Program-made: the position numbers and the translations under genes
NCBI GenBank assembly: GCA_015059245.1
Contig: SVAU01000005.1
Coordinates: forward strand, 62,001-126,000
Direction of reading: 5' to 3'
Origin: Bacillota bacterium
GTDB taxonomy: Bacteria > Bacillota_I > Bacilli_A > RF39 > UBA660
DNA: 64,000 nucleotides
The notes under the pieces: generated by a model
What the model saw: the letters and a program-made list of their open reading frames with translations, nothing else
The model's database searches: none
What the model was told of the DNA's origin: nothing
Shown: piece after piece, positions 35,364 to 44,163 of the stretch
Numbering within the stretch: the first letter of the stretch is position 1
Layout of the letters: each line of letters starts with the position of its first letter

Positions 35364-36521
35364 TTACTCTGAAATACCAGTAAATGATAGTGATAAATTC
35401 GCTATGCAAGCACCACTATGATCTACTTGTCCATATTCACTAGAAGTGAACACTACTATGAATGGTAAATCTCCTGCTGCATTCTTAATTGCAACGAAAT
35501 CTTCATCTATTCTTTCACCAATATAGTTCTTTCTTGCATCTGAATGAACTAATAGAAGGCATGCTGGTTTGAAGTTACTCTTTAGATCCATTATGCTTTC
35601 TACTGCTCCACCAATAAGGCCATCTTCATCTGTTTGCATTAACATTACTGCTGTGTTTGCAGCCATATTAGCTCCTACTGTTAGTGAGTAATCTGTATTT
35701 CCTACTTTTGGATGACGTATTAAAACTGTTTCTCCATGTAATGTAGTTGTACCGAGTGGCATTGATGCTGATGCAGCCATTAAACTTTGGCTAGTAATTT
35801 CTTCAACATTGAAGCCAGTCCATTCTGCATATCTATTTAATGCTGGTTTATTATCAATTTCTAGAATACGGCGATTATCATCAATAGCAGTAATAACTCC
35901 TATATGATTAGTTTCTTGATATGAACTAGATAGTATGTTCTTTATTTCCTTTGTTGTATAGAATAACGCTATTGCACATCCATCTTCTATTTGTTCATTT
36001 CCACATAATACTTTCCAATCTCCTAGGAAGTTGTTGTCTGATGCAGAACCACCAAACATAGGTATTTCGCCTATAACATCTTGAATACCTTTTAAGTACT
36101 CTTCTTCTTCTTTTGGAGTAGCAAACATTGCAAATGCTACTGGTGGATGATCTTTTTTAGCATCTTCCATTGCTGCTTCAGCAATTTTTCTTCCTGTTGT
36201 TCTTGGATCTATACCTCTTGGTGCTGAAGAAATGCCCACTTTTAATTCGTTATCTTCGATAACTAGCATTCCAGCAAATCCATCTTCATTAGATATAATT
36301 CCATCTGGAGTCATTACTGCTCCTGATGATGTACAACCTATTATTTTTAAATCAGGATTTATAGCATGAATACCTCTTATTAATTCGTTTTGATTATATT
36401 TTGTAGATGAAAATAGTAACCCTAATTTAGGAGTTTTTAATCCTTTAGTAGAATTTTGTGCTAATTCTTCTCCCGCTTCATAACTATTATTTAATATAGT
36501 TGAACCAACCATTGCTTTCAT
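35364..36521 (-). CDS. FIST-domain (FIST-N plus FIST-C) sensory protein
   Basis: 385 residues. FIST-N (about 25-215) has TPKLGLLFSS, IIGCTSSGAV and IPMFGGSASDNNF. FIST-C (about 220-375) has DNKPALNRYAEW, SLTVGANMAANTAVMLMQTD and LLLVHSDARKNYIG. FIST proteins are predicted small-ligand (amino acid-like) sensors, usually coupled to kinases, methyl-accepting or cyclic-di-GMP proteins. Here it stands alone, with no output domain. The start at 36521 follows GAGGAGGAACAAC. The diguanylate cyclase at 1.3-2.1 kb is the only signalling enzyme of that kind in the window; a link is speculative. Confidence 0.9.
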   Translation of the reverse strand: MKAMVGSTILNNSYEAGEELAQNSTKGLKTPKLGLLFSSTKYNQNELIRGIHAINPDLKIIGCTSSGAVMTPDGIISNEDGFAGMLVIEDNELKVGISSAPRGIDPRTTGRKIAEAAMEDAKKDHPPVAFAMFATPKEEEEYLKGIQDVIGEIPMFGGSASDNNFLGDWKVLCGNEQIEDGCAIALFYTTKEIKNILSSSYQETNHIGVITAIDDNRRILEIDNKPALNRYAEWTGFNVEEITSQSLMAASASMPLGTTTLHGETVLIRHPKVGNTDYSLTVGANMAANTAVMLMQTDEDGLIGGAVESIMDLKSNFKPACLLLVHSDARKNYIGERIDEDFVAIKNAAGDLPFIVVFTSSEYGQVDHSGACIANLSLSFTGISE

Positions 36522-36630
36522 GTTGTTCCTCCTCTTATTCTTTATCAGTAGTCTTCTCTATTATATATTTTATAACTATTTGTACTTTAAATCAATATAT
36601 GTGAATGTATTTGAAGTTAATTTTTGGGAC

Positions 36631-36658
36631 AAAAAAAAGGAAACAATAATCGTTTCCT
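36631..36658 (-). terminator. Terminator of the putative long RNA
   Basis: AGGAAAC/GTTTCCT stem with a 7-nt loop and eight Ts on the minus strand. The plus-strand tail is much weaker, so the transcript comes from the right. Confidence 0.8.
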
Positions 36659-36753
36659 ATTTTGCATTTGTTCGTTTTAAAAATTAACTTCCATATAGTC
36701 AAATGAGTTTATACACTATTTTGATAGTTTTCATAAATACTACGATTATTCAT

Positions 36754-36963
36754 CTAGTATTTCAAGTAAATTACTACATTTACGTTTCTATACTTTCGTA
36801 TTGGAGTTCTCCAATTCATCACTAAATTCTCTTTATACGTGCACCAATGATATAGTTTATTGTGCCTCAAAATCGTTTGACGAATTCTATCACTCAACAT
36901 TTGGATTCCTTGATTCTCTTGCAAGACAAGTTTAAGACTCCTAAATTTTTTAAACGCTGACAT
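36754..36963 (-). CDS. Doubtful 69-residue open frame inside the putative long RNA
   Basis: A basic frame (MSAFKKFRSLKLVLQENQ start) with no domain. The nearest purine-rich site (AGGAAAG) is about 14 nt before the ATG, too far for good initiation, and codon choice differs from that of the neighbouring genes. It overlaps stem-forming sequence of the tail. It could be a small DNA- or RNA-binding peptide, but I consider it more likely non-coding. Confidence 0.2.
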   Translation of the reverse strand: MSAFKKFRSLKLVLQENQGIQMLSDRIRQTILRHNKLYHWCTYKENLVMNWRTPIRKYRNVNVVIYLKY

Positions 36964-37019
36964 TCTGGTATAATGATCTTTCCTTTAAATCCCAGAGCCT
37001 CTTATGCGCATTGTATATA

Positions 37020-37664
37020 CTATTTCACCATGTAGTTGTATGTTTATGTATCCATGTTTTCTCTCTATTTCACCATATTGTTATGTTTATGTATCCAAGG
37101 TACTTACACTATTTCACCATACTATTGTATATTATGTATCCAAGCTTTTTATCCTGTTTCTTATGTGTCAGGACTTTTTACTCTATTTCACTATACTGAT
37201 ATGTTATGTGTCCAAGCTTTTTATTCTGTTTCTTATGTGTCAGAACTTTTTACTCTATTTCATCATATCTATTATGTATGTTTATGTGTCCGCATTTGTG
37301 TACTATTTCACCGTGCATATTAATCGTGCGCGTTATGTGTCCATACTTATATGCTATTTCACCATACATTATTGTATGTTTATGTGTCCATGTTTTCTCT
37401 CTATTTCACCATATTACTATGTTTATGTATCCAAGGTACTTACACTATTTCACCATACTATTTGTATATTATGTATCCAAGCTTTTTATCCTGTTTCTTA
37501 TGTGTCAGGACTTTTTACTCTGTTTCACTATACGTTATGTGTTTATGTATCCATGTTTTTGTTCTATTTCACCATATATATTAATCATATATGTTATGTA
37601 TCCAAACTACTCACACTATTTCACCACATAAATTTTTACATGTTTATGTATCCATATATACATG
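37020..37664 (-). repeat. Array of 15 imperfect 29-52 nt units built round small hairpins
   Basis: In plus-strand notation each unit is CTRTTTCA(C), a variable hairpin, then TTATGTRTCCA and an 8-12 nt spacer. Units begin at 37020, 37065, 37109, 37154, 37183, 37226, 37255, 37303, 37354, 37401, 37445, 37491, 37520, 37564 and 37616. Three units (37154, 37226, 37491) lack the hairpin and are 29 nt long. Units 1-5 and 9-13 form a higher-order duplication offset by 334-337 nt. Hairpins differ in sequence but keep pairing, for example CATACA-TTAT-TGTATG at 37366 and CATATAT/ATATATG at 37573. Confidence 0.9.
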
Positions 37665-38200
37665 TTTTCGCATATGAACACTAATTCATTAAAGATAGTT
37701 TCTATTATACTTTAACAAATGTTCATATAATGCATAACATACTTGTGAATTTATTACTCATAAATTCAGGACTAGTATGAAAGCTCTCATCATTTTGATT
37801 AAATTATTATTATCCATATTGGCAAATAGAAAATGCTAACTATTAATAATAACATAATGATAATTTAGTACTTCTTTCGAATAGTGGTTGAATGGTGATG
37901 AGTTTTAAACCATTCAACGACTAACGGTCAGCAAATAAACACATGGTAATACGTGTTTCTTCAGTATTTCATAATCATACTGGAAATAACTTGTTGGCTT
38001 AGTAAACTATTACTAATATACAAATATATTTATCATATACATGTTTCAAGTTGAAAATATCTCGACCTAAGTTTTTTGAATATGTTCTTTCACAAACGAA
38101 ATATAAATTTCTTTATATTTTCACTGTCTTTCAAGTTTATGCCCTAGAAATATCCATCAAGGTACATAGATTGCCTTCCGTATACCTCCTTACTATATTA

Positions 38201-38229
38201 AGTATACGCTTTTTGCGAATTTTAGTCAA
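38201..38229 (-). promoter_or_regulatory. Promoter of the putative long RNA
   Basis: Minus strand: TTGACT (38229-38224), 17-nt spacer, TATACT (38206-38201). One mismatch from consensus in each box. Predicted transcript start near 38194. Confidence 0.8.
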
Positions 38230-38247
38230 TGACTTTTTTATGTATAA

Positions 38248-38276
38248 TTGAACTTTATAAAGGTATGTGTTATCAT
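38248..38276 (+). promoter_or_regulatory. Promoter of the HExxH operon
   Basis: Plus strand: TTGAAC (38248-38253), 17-nt spacer, TATCAT (38271-38276). It is divergent from, and only about 20 nt away from, the promoter of the long RNA, so shared regulation is possible. Confidence 0.7.
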
Positions 38277-38300
38277 AAATCATTAATTAGGGGGATTATT

Positions 38301-39452
38301 ATGGAGTGTACTTGGGGAAGAAAAGAGTTTGCTGAACAATTAACTAAACTACAAACATTAATTGAACAAGAAACAGATATAAAAAGACGTTTATATTTAG
38401 AAAAAGTATTAGACATGTCTAATAAGCTTTATTATGAAACTTTTATCGATTTCCCTAGACCTAAAGTTACTGCTAAACAAAGATTAACTAGTATACTTGA
38501 TTCTAATTTTATGTATGGAAGATATTATTCTATAGTAAGAAGTTTTTTTAACAGTATAAGTGATCATATTGATACTATAGATGCTATATCTGATAAATTA
38601 GAAGATATTAATCCTGATGGAAACTTTGATTTTATGAATACTGGTGCTACTGTAGTATTTGAAGATACTATAAATCTAGTAAGAAAGTTCTATAAGAGAT
38701 TTGATTCTGAGTTATATCAATATTTCTTAGAAGTATATAATGATAGAGAACATAGTTTAAGAAGTATGCCATTACCTGAAGGTGAGACAAAGACTGATGG
38801 TACTACTCTATTTATAGACGGTGTTAGAAAGAATTTCATATCTGTTTATGAAACAAATCCTTTAAATACTTATATATGTACCGTTCATGAATATGGACAT
38901 GCTATAGCTAACTTAATTAATCCAGAAGTATCTTATACTGATAGAGAAGATTTATTTGTAGAAGTTGCTTCTATATTTCCTGAGTTGGTTGCGTTATATG
39001 AAAATGGTTTTAATTTTGATACTATACAAGTTTTATATTCTATGTACACTACTTTAGTTACTTATGTTAATAAAGCAGAATATCTATGTTTACATACTCC
39101 TATAATAAATACTTGGGCTGACAATAAACATGTTATGAGCAAGAAGTTCTTTGAAGAATTAGAAGAATCTTATGATATGGATGATGATTGCTTTGAAGAA
39201 GCGTTAGCTACTACTATAGAAGATGAAGGAATTTATGTAATTAGTTATATTGTTGCTTTAGAATTGTTAAATATGTATAAAAAGGATAAAAAAGAAGCTT
39301 TAGAATTATTTAAAAGATTCTTAAAATATCCTGCTAAAGAAGATATATTAACTTTTGTTGTAGAAAATATACCTATTAACGAACATGCTAGTGAAGAAGC
39401 ACAAATTATACTAACTAAATTTAGTAAAGAACTAAAGAAAAGAAGGTATTAG
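38301..39452 (+). CDS. HExxH (M3-like) protein, paralogue 1 of 3
   Basis: 383 residues from ATG 38301, which has a TTAGGGGGATTATT ribosome site; the frame extends 24 codons upstream into the promoter. There is no signal peptide or membrane helix. The putative zinc site is VHEYGHAIANL with HExxH at 196-200 and a third-ligand candidate E221 in FVEVASIFPELVALY (E221, E228). This spacing and the later YIVALELLNMYKKDKKEALELF segment resemble a trimmed oligoendopeptidase F/M3 catalytic domain. The N-terminal 190 residues are helical. It is the first gene of an operon of three related proteins. Peptidase activity is inferred, substrate unknown. Confidence 0.75.
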   Translation: MECTWGRKEFAEQLTKLQTLIEQETDIKRRLYLEKVLDMSNKLYYETFIDFPRPKVTAKQRLTSILDSNFMYGRYYSIVRSFFNSISDHIDTIDAISDKLEDINPDGNFDFMNTGATVVFEDTINLVRKFYKRFDSELYQYFLEVYNDREHSLRSMPLPEGETKTDGTTLFIDGVRKNFISVYETNPLNTYICTVHEYGHAIANLINPEVSYTDREDLFVEVASIFPELVALYENGFNFDTIQVLYSMYTTLVTYVNKAEYLCLHTPIINTWADNKHVMSKKFFEELEESYDMDDDCFEEALATTIEDEGIYVISYIVALELLNMYKKDKKEALELFKRFLKYPAKEDILTFVVENIPINEHASEEAQIILTKFSKELKKRRY

Positions 39453-39453
39453 T

Positions 39454-40599
39454 ATGCAAAGATGGAATATAGATTATTTAAAAAAATTGCACGCAAAATA
39501 CGAAAAACTCTCTATCACTACTGATGATCCTACTCTATCTTTAGAATATGAAAGTACTGCTAATTCTATATTAGATATTATCGATAGATATGATGAGATG
39601 GTACATAAAAGAGTTAATTTAACTGGTGGATATGAAGTTAGTAATCATAAGAGTATTGTAAGTAGCGATTTTAAAGTAATAAGTGATTATGGTTATTATT
39701 GTCCTTATGTAAGAATGTTAAGTGATTATAATGATTTATTAGTTATTAATCCTAATACTGATTTACCTATTATAGATTGTGGTGCTAGTAGAATTATTAC
39801 TGTTAGTAATAGTTTTTACAAACAATTTAATGGAGTATTTAGTGATACTTATAAAACTATGTCTAAAAGTTTTAAAGATACAATACATATGAGGAGAATA
39901 ACTGGTAGCACAATTACTGCTGGACAAACTTATTCAGTTTATAATACACCTATTACATTCTTTGAATTAGGATATAATAATACGATACAAGATTATGTAT
40001 CTGCTATACATGAATTTGGGCATGGTATATCGTGTAGTTTAAATCCACAAGCTATGTGGGATTTTGGTAAATATTGTTTTATAGAAGTTGACTCTTTATT
40101 CTTTGAAATGTTGGGCACTGATTATATTGGTGATAAACTAGGAAGAAAAAAAGATGCCTTTGATATAAATATGCATGTATTAAAAGATTATATATATAGT
40201 GCTATGTTAATAAGTACTAAATTAGATATGTATAGTGAATGTGATAGATTTGATTTAAATAATAAAAGGTTTGTTAAACAATATTTAAGTAAAGAAATTG
40301 GTCTTAATAAGTTAGGTGTTAATGATGTAATGAATACTTGGGTTAGGGATTATATGCATTATATTATTTCTTATTTGACTGCTATAGAACTTTATTTAAT
40401 GTATCAAGATAATCCTCAAAAAGCATTAGATTTACTATTTAGTATTATTAGTATTAGAAAAGATAATAGTAAAGAATATTTAGATTACGTAATAGCATTA
40501 GGTTTAGAACCTGGTAAGAATTTTGATAAATATGTATCTTTATTATTTGAGAAAGCTAAGGAAGTTAAAGATGGAAAAAGTTTACGATATAACAATTAA
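39454..40599 (+). CDS. HExxH (M3-like) protein, paralogue 2 of 3
   Basis: 381 residues, starting 1 nt after the previous stop. The zinc-site candidate is IHEFGHGISCSL, HExxH at 186-190, with E211 and E218 in FIEVDSLFFEML, the same 25-residue spacing as paralogue 1. The C-terminal YLTAIELYLMYQDNPQKALDLL also matches. Outside these motifs identity to paralogue 1 is low. Cytoplasmic, no signal peptide. The last codons overlap the start of paralogue 3. Confidence 0.75.
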   Translation: MQRWNIDYLKKLHAKYEKLSITTDDPTLSLEYESTANSILDIIDRYDEMVHKRVNLTGGYEVSNHKSIVSSDFKVISDYGYYCPYVRMLSDYNDLLVINPNTDLPIIDCGASRIITVSNSFYKQFNGVFSDTYKTMSKSFKDTIHMRRITGSTITAGQTYSVYNTPITFFELGYNNTIQDYVSAIHEFGHGISCSLNPQAMWDFGKYCFIEVDSLFFEMLGTDYIGDKLGRKKDAFDINMHVLKDYIYSAMLISTKLDMYSECDRFDLNNKRFVKQYLSKEIGLNKLGVNDVMNTWVRDYMHYIISYLTAIELYLMYQDNPQKALDLLFSIISIRKDNSKEYLDYVIALGLEPGKNFDKYVSLLFEKAKEVKDGKSLRYNN

Positions 40600-41626
40600 A
40601 GATTTAGAAACTATTCTTAGTATGCTTAAAGATAATATGTATGATACTACTGTAATGATGGATGCTATTAGATTAGAAGAATATATTAAAAGAATAAGGA
40701 ATAATTTTAAAGGTACTGATCAAGTTAGTACATCAGAACAAATACAAGATGATTTAGAATACTATCCTTTTTATAAACCACTATATCCTATTATAGAAAG
40801 ATTTATATGGAATGGTATGGGTGTTGATGAATTAGATAGTTCTCCTAGATATAAATCTATATTGTTTAGTGATGAGCAAGTAGTTAGTGATGTTATAGAA
40901 TTTTATGGACATCAAGGAGAATTATTTTATTCGCAAATATTAGATTTTAGTGAAGAAGCTAAAGACCATTTAAAGTTTATTAAAGATACAACAAATACTG
41001 ATGGCGAAACATTATTCTTAAAGAGTATTGGTGAAGCTTTTGTATTTAGTCCTAGTGTTTCTAATATAACTAAATTTACTATATTAGTTCATGAGTTACA
41101 ACATGTAATAGATTTTTATATTAATCCTAATTTTACAGAAGAATATGTGATAAGAGAAACTATTGCTATGTTTATGGAAATGATAGCTGCTGATTATATA
41201 GCACAAAAATATATATTATATGATGAAGGATTTAAAAGACAACAATATATACATGCTATAGTTAAATATCAATCTCATAATGTAATTTATAAAATGGATA
41301 CATTAGAAATAGCAGATGATCACAAGGAACTTGAGCCAGATAAATTATTAGAATTACTTAATAATGAAGGTTATGATAAGGAAGATTTAGACTTTTATTT
41401 TGAACAAGGTATTACTACTGATATGGCTTATCAAATTGCTTATTTAATAGCTATAGAATTATATATGCTTTATTATAAAGATAAAGATTTAGTATTAAGT
41501 ATATGTGAAGATATTATTAAGAATGGTACTTCTGATAATATATTTAGTTTATTAGATAAGTATGGTATTAAGTTAAATAATAGTGTTGTTGATTATGAAA
41601 ATAAGATATATAAAAAGAGATTCTAA
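40571..41626 (+). CDS. HExxH (M3-like) protein, paralogue 3 of 3
   Basis: 351 residues. ATG 40571 follows AAGGAAG, inside the end of paralogue 2 (29-nt overlap). The motif is LVHELQHVIDFYI, HExxH at 174-178, with E196 and E203 in IRETIAMFMEM. The glycine of HE(Y/F)GH is lost, so this is the most divergent member. The C-terminal YLIAIELYMLYYKDKDL segment keeps the family pattern. Three adjacent diverged copies suggest a hetero-oligomer or substrate diversification. A terminator follows, shared with dusB. Confidence 0.72.
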   Translation: MEKVYDITIKDLETILSMLKDNMYDTTVMMDAIRLEEYIKRIRNNFKGTDQVSTSEQIQDDLEYYPFYKPLYPIIERFIWNGMGVDELDSSPRYKSILFSDEQVVSDVIEFYGHQGELFYSQILDFSEEAKDHLKFIKDTTNTDGETLFLKSIGEAFVFSPSVSNITKFTILVHELQHVIDFYINPNFTEEYVIRETIAMFMEMIAADYIAQKYILYDEGFKRQQYIHAIVKYQSHNVIYKMDTLEIADDHKELEPDKLLELLNNEGYDKEDLDFYFEQGITTDMAYQIAYLIAIELYMLYYKDKDLVLSICEDIIKNGTSDNIFSLLDKYGIKLNNSVVDYENKIYKKRF

Positions 41627-41640
41627 TGAATCTCTTTTTT
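41612..41640. terminator. Bidirectional terminator
   Basis: AAAAAGAGATTC/GAATCTCTTTTT stem with a 4-nt loop between convergent genes. Confidence 0.88.
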
Positions 41641-42623
41641 TAATTGTTTTCTATTAAATAGTTTTTATATTCTTCTATTATATTGAACATTTCTTCACTT
41701 GTTTTACTTTGGCAAATAAGATTTTTAATTTCTTTACTTTTAGGCATTCCTTTTAGATACCATATTATGAAACTTCTTATTTCTAGTAATGCTGCTTTTT
41801 CACATTTATCTTCTAATAGAAGTTTATAATGTCTTTTCATCATATCTACTTTTTCTAAGAATGATACTGGTTCTATTTTTTTACCTGTTTCTAAGTATTC
41901 TACACACTCTTTTATTAACCAAGGATTACCAAGTACTCCTCTTCCTATCATTACGGCATCGCAACCAGTTGTATCTAACATTTCTTTTGCCAATTCTGGT
42001 GTTGTTACATCTCCATTACCAATAACTGGTATTGATACGGCTTCTTTAACTTGTTTAATTATATTCCAGTCTGCTTTACCGCTATAGCCTTGAGCTCTTG
42101 TTCTTGCATGAATAGCAATTGCTTTGGCACCTGCACGTTCACATACTTTAGCTACTTCTACTGCATTAATGTGTTTTTCATCCCAGCCACTTCTTATTTT
42201 TACTGTTACTGGTACTGATACTGCTTGAACTACAGCGGAAACTATTTCATATATTTTTTCAGGATCTTTTAATAAAGCACTACCCGCTTGAGCTCTTACT
42301 GCTACTTTAGGTACTGGGCATCCCATATTAATGTCTATTATGTCTGGATGCATTTTTTCTTCAATTATCTTAGCTGCTGTTACAAATGATTCGATATCAC
42401 TACCAAATATTTGTTGAGTAATTGGTCTTTCTGATTCATCCATCTTTAGTAAGTCAAAAGTCTTTTCGTTAGAATACATTATAGCTTTATCGCTTACCAT
42501 TTCAGCATAGATAAGACCTGCACCCATTTCTTTAATAATCTTACGATATGAAGTATTTGAAATACCAGCCATAGGAGCTAGTACTACTCTATTTTTTATT
42601 TCTACATTACCTATTTTCCACAT
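41640..42623 (-). CDS. dusB: tRNA-dihydrouridine synthase (DusB type)
   Basis: 327 residues. An FMN-dependent TIM barrel reduces uridine in tRNA. Visible are [28 protein letters not shown] with the catalytic-site cysteine, [40 protein letters not shown] and [15 protein letters not shown]. The start is ATG 42623 with GGGGAG before it; an in-frame ATG 63 nt earlier lacks a ribosome site and would add a spurious hydrophobic leader. Divergent from the hsp20 gene. Confidence 0.94.
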   Translation of the reverse strand: MWKIGNVEIKNRVVLAPMAGISNTSYRKIIKEMGAGLIYAEMVSDKAIMYSNEKTFDLLKMDESERPITQQIFGSDIESFVTAAKIIEEKMHPDIIDINMGCPVPKVAVRAQAGSALLKDPEKIYEIVSAVVQAVSVPVTVKIRSGWDEKHINAVEVAKVCERAGAKAIAIHARTRAQGYSGKADWNIIKQVKEAVSIPVIGNGDVTTPELAKEMLDTTGCDAVMIGRGVLGNPWLIKECVEYLETGKKIEPVSFLEKVDMMKRHYKLLLEDKCEKAALLEIRSFIIWYLKGMPKSKEIKNLICQSKTSEEMFNIIEEYKNYLIENN

Positions 42624-42708
42624 AGACAACTCCCCAATCGATAGTATTATAGCAAAAATGTATAAATATGTAAAAAGTGTGCACAATAATTATTAAGAAT
42701 TATTATAA

Positions 42709-42735
42709 TTAGCACTCTCTATTGACAAGTGCTAA
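42709..42735. promoter_or_regulatory. CIRCE operator (HrcA binding site)
   Basis: TTAGCACTC, 9-nt spacer, AAGTGCTAA. This matches the CIRCE inverted repeat with one changed base in the second half (AAG for GAG). It overlaps the -35 box of the hsp20 promoter, as expected for repression by HrcA. Confidence 0.9.
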
Positions 42736-42751
42736 TTATTTGTTTTATAAT
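42722..42751 (+). promoter_or_regulatory. Promoter of the hsp20 gene
   Basis: TTGACA (42722-42727), 18-nt spacer, TATAAT (42746-42751); the -35 box lies inside the CIRCE operator. Confidence 0.8.
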
Positions 42752-42776
42752 ATAGACATAGAAAGAAGGAAGGAAT

Positions 42777-43181
42777 ATGAGTTTAATTCCAAGAAGTTTT
42801 TATTTAGATGACATTTTTGAGGATATGCCTAGAATGCCTAAGGTACATGAATTACATACTATGAAATGTGATGTTTATGAAAAAGATGGAAATTATAACA
42901 TCGAAATGGATATTCCAGGTTATGATAAGAAAGACATTTCTATAGAATGTGAAGATGGTATCTTAAATATCGTTGCTGAAAAAAGTAATGAAGTAAACGA
43001 AGAAGATTCTGAAAAAAAATATATTCGTAGAGAAAGAGTTTATGGTAAAATAACTCGTTCATTTACTTTTGCAGATATCGATGAAGAAAATATTACTGCT
43101 GATTTCACAAACGGAATATTAACAGTAGTTATTCCTAAATCTCAAAAACAAGAATCTAAAAGAATAATTGAAATAAATTAA
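42777..43181 (+). CDS. Small heat-shock protein, Hsp20/alpha-crystallin family
   Basis: 134 residues. An alpha-crystallin domain occupies about 25-125 (YNIEMDIPGYDKKDISIECE, then FTNGILTVVIPK), and ...KRIIEIN forms the C-terminal tail with an I-x-I-like motif that helps oligomerisation. It is an ATP-independent holdase for unfolding proteins. The start at 42777 follows AAGGAAGGAAT. The CIRCE operator in its promoter shows direct HrcA control, so HrcA and probably GroE/DnaK exist elsewhere in the genome. Convergent with the aquaporin gene. Confidence 0.95.
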   Translation: MSLIPRSFYLDDIFEDMPRMPKVHELHTMKCDVYEKDGNYNIEMDIPGYDKKDISIECEDGILNIVAEKSNEVNEEDSEKKYIRRERVYGKITRSFTFADIDEENITADFTNGILTVVIPKSQKQESKRIIEIN

Positions 43182-43206
43182 AAAAGTAGGATTAACTCCT
43201 ACTTTT
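43182..43206. terminator. Bidirectional terminator
   Basis: AAAAGTAGGA/TCCTACTTTT stem with a 5-nt loop between convergent genes. Confidence 0.88.
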
Positions 43207-44062
43207 CTTTTGCAGATTTTTTTGTTGTTTTTTTAGTTGTAGTCTTTTTTGTTGTTTTCTTAGTTTCTTTTTTTGGTTTTTCTACTACTTCTTCAACTTC
43301 TTCTACTACTGGTTCTTCAATCATTTCTTCTTCTACTTCATTAGCATATACTAATTCTTCTTCTTTTGGATCAAGAACTAAGCGATAGAATAATGCTGCT
43401 AGGATTCCACCTACTAGTGGACCAACAATGAATACCCATAATTGAGACATTGCAGTTTCACCAGTTAATAATGCTGGACCAATACTTCTTGCTGGGTTTA
43501 CACTTGTACCAGTGAATACCATACCCATTAGATGTACTAATGTTAAAGTTAAACCAATAACTAACCCTGAATTGCAGTTTTCTTTTTTAGTTACAGCTAA
43601 CACTGTTAACACGAATGTGAAAGTTAAAATTATTTCAATCATTAATGCTTTTTGTGCTGTAACCATAGCACCTAAACTAATTGCTTGGCTAGCTTCAAAG
43701 AAGTTAGCGCCAAGACTAGCTGTGCTGCCCATAATCATAGCTAATAGAGCTGCACCTGCGATTCCTCCAACTATTTGTGCTACAACGTAATATACACAAT
43801 CGAATAGACTCATTCTACCAGTAATAACGTGAGCTATAGAAACAGCTGGGTTAACATGGCATCCTGATACTTTTCCGATCATTGCTATTAACGCAATTAA
43901 AATTAATCCGAATGCTAGTGATACAGCTATTAAACTATATGGTATTACAGCAGTACTTGAGAATACTGGTTGTAAATATGATGTAACAGCTACTGCTGTT
44001 CCACAACCAAAGAATACTAATAACATTGTACCTACTAGTTCAGAAATAAATTTTCTTATCAT
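43199..44062 (-). CDS. Aquaporin (MIP family) with Lys/Thr/Glu-rich tail
   Basis: 287 residues with six membrane helices and both half-helix NPA motifs, HVNPAVSIAHVI and TSVNPARSIGPALL. The second motif with arginine is the selectivity-filter residue. The pattern is closer to water-selective AqpZ-type channels than to GlpF. The unusual part is a cytoplasmic tail from about 235: an acidic stretch (VEEEMIEEPVVEEVEEVVEK), then a Lys/Thr-rich end. No glycerol genes are near. AGGAGGA-type ribosome site before 44062. Confidence 0.9.
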   Translation of the reverse strand: MIRKFISELVGTMLLVFFGCGTAVAVTSYLQPVFSSTAVIPYSLIAVSLAFGLILIALIAMIGKVSGCHVNPAVSIAHVITGRMSLFDCVYYVVAQIVGGIAGAALLAMIMGSTASLGANFFEASQAISLGAMVTAQKALMIEIILTFTFVLTVLAVTKKENCNSGLVIGLTLTLVHLMGMVFTGTSVNPARSIGPALLTGETAMSQLWVFIVGPLVGGILAALFYRLVLDPKEEELVYANEVEEEMIEEPVVEEVEEVVEKPKKETKKTTKKTTTKKTTKKSAKEK

Positions 44063-44163
44063 AACAAAATCCTCCTTATTGATATTATAGCACTTATTTA
44101 CCTTATTTTGTTAAATATATGCTATAATTTTATATATAGAATATGGTATATGAGGTGCGATTT

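Larger units (their letters stand above)
36631..38194 (-). ncRNA. Putative 1.56-kb structured non-coding RNA with tandem hairpin array
   Basis: This stretch has no convincing protein gene but has a complete minus-strand transcription unit. The promoter is at 38201-38229 and a strong terminator is at 36631-36658. The predicted transcript holds, 5' to 3', a series of stem-loops: TTAGTAA/TTACTAA near 37997-38014, AAACAC/GTGTTT near 37936-37957, a 10-bp stem GTTGAATGGT/ACCATTCAAC at 37889-37920 and a nested 6+9-bp stem at 37738-37779. The array of 15 units (37020-37664) follows, then a 350-nt tail with the palindrome ATTGGAGAACTCCAAT. Base composition is less A/T-skewed than in the neighbouring genes. 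I do not recognise it as RNase P, tmRNA, OLE, GOLLD or ROOL RNA. Confidence 0.6.

Noticed and set aside
36803..36820. Insertion-sequence end at the palindrome ATTGGAG/CTCCAAT
   Set aside because: No transposase, no second copy and no target duplication were found; it fits better as a stem in the RNA tail.
37020..37664. CRISPR array
   Set aside because: Units are 29-52 nt with related, not unique, spacers. The conserved parts are two separated segments, and no cas gene is nearby.
37004..37684. A 226-codon plus-strand open frame with repeating YFTI and CMFM segments
   Set aside because: It is the translation of the hairpin array. Other plus-strand frames are also largely open there, there is no ribosome site, and the residues (Cys, Phe, Tyr, Met-rich) reflect the repeat.
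38144..38167. Seven-codon frame (MYLDGYF) near the 5' end of the long RNA
   Set aside because: The nearby GGAAGG could serve as a ribosome site, but the frame is too short to distinguish from chance.
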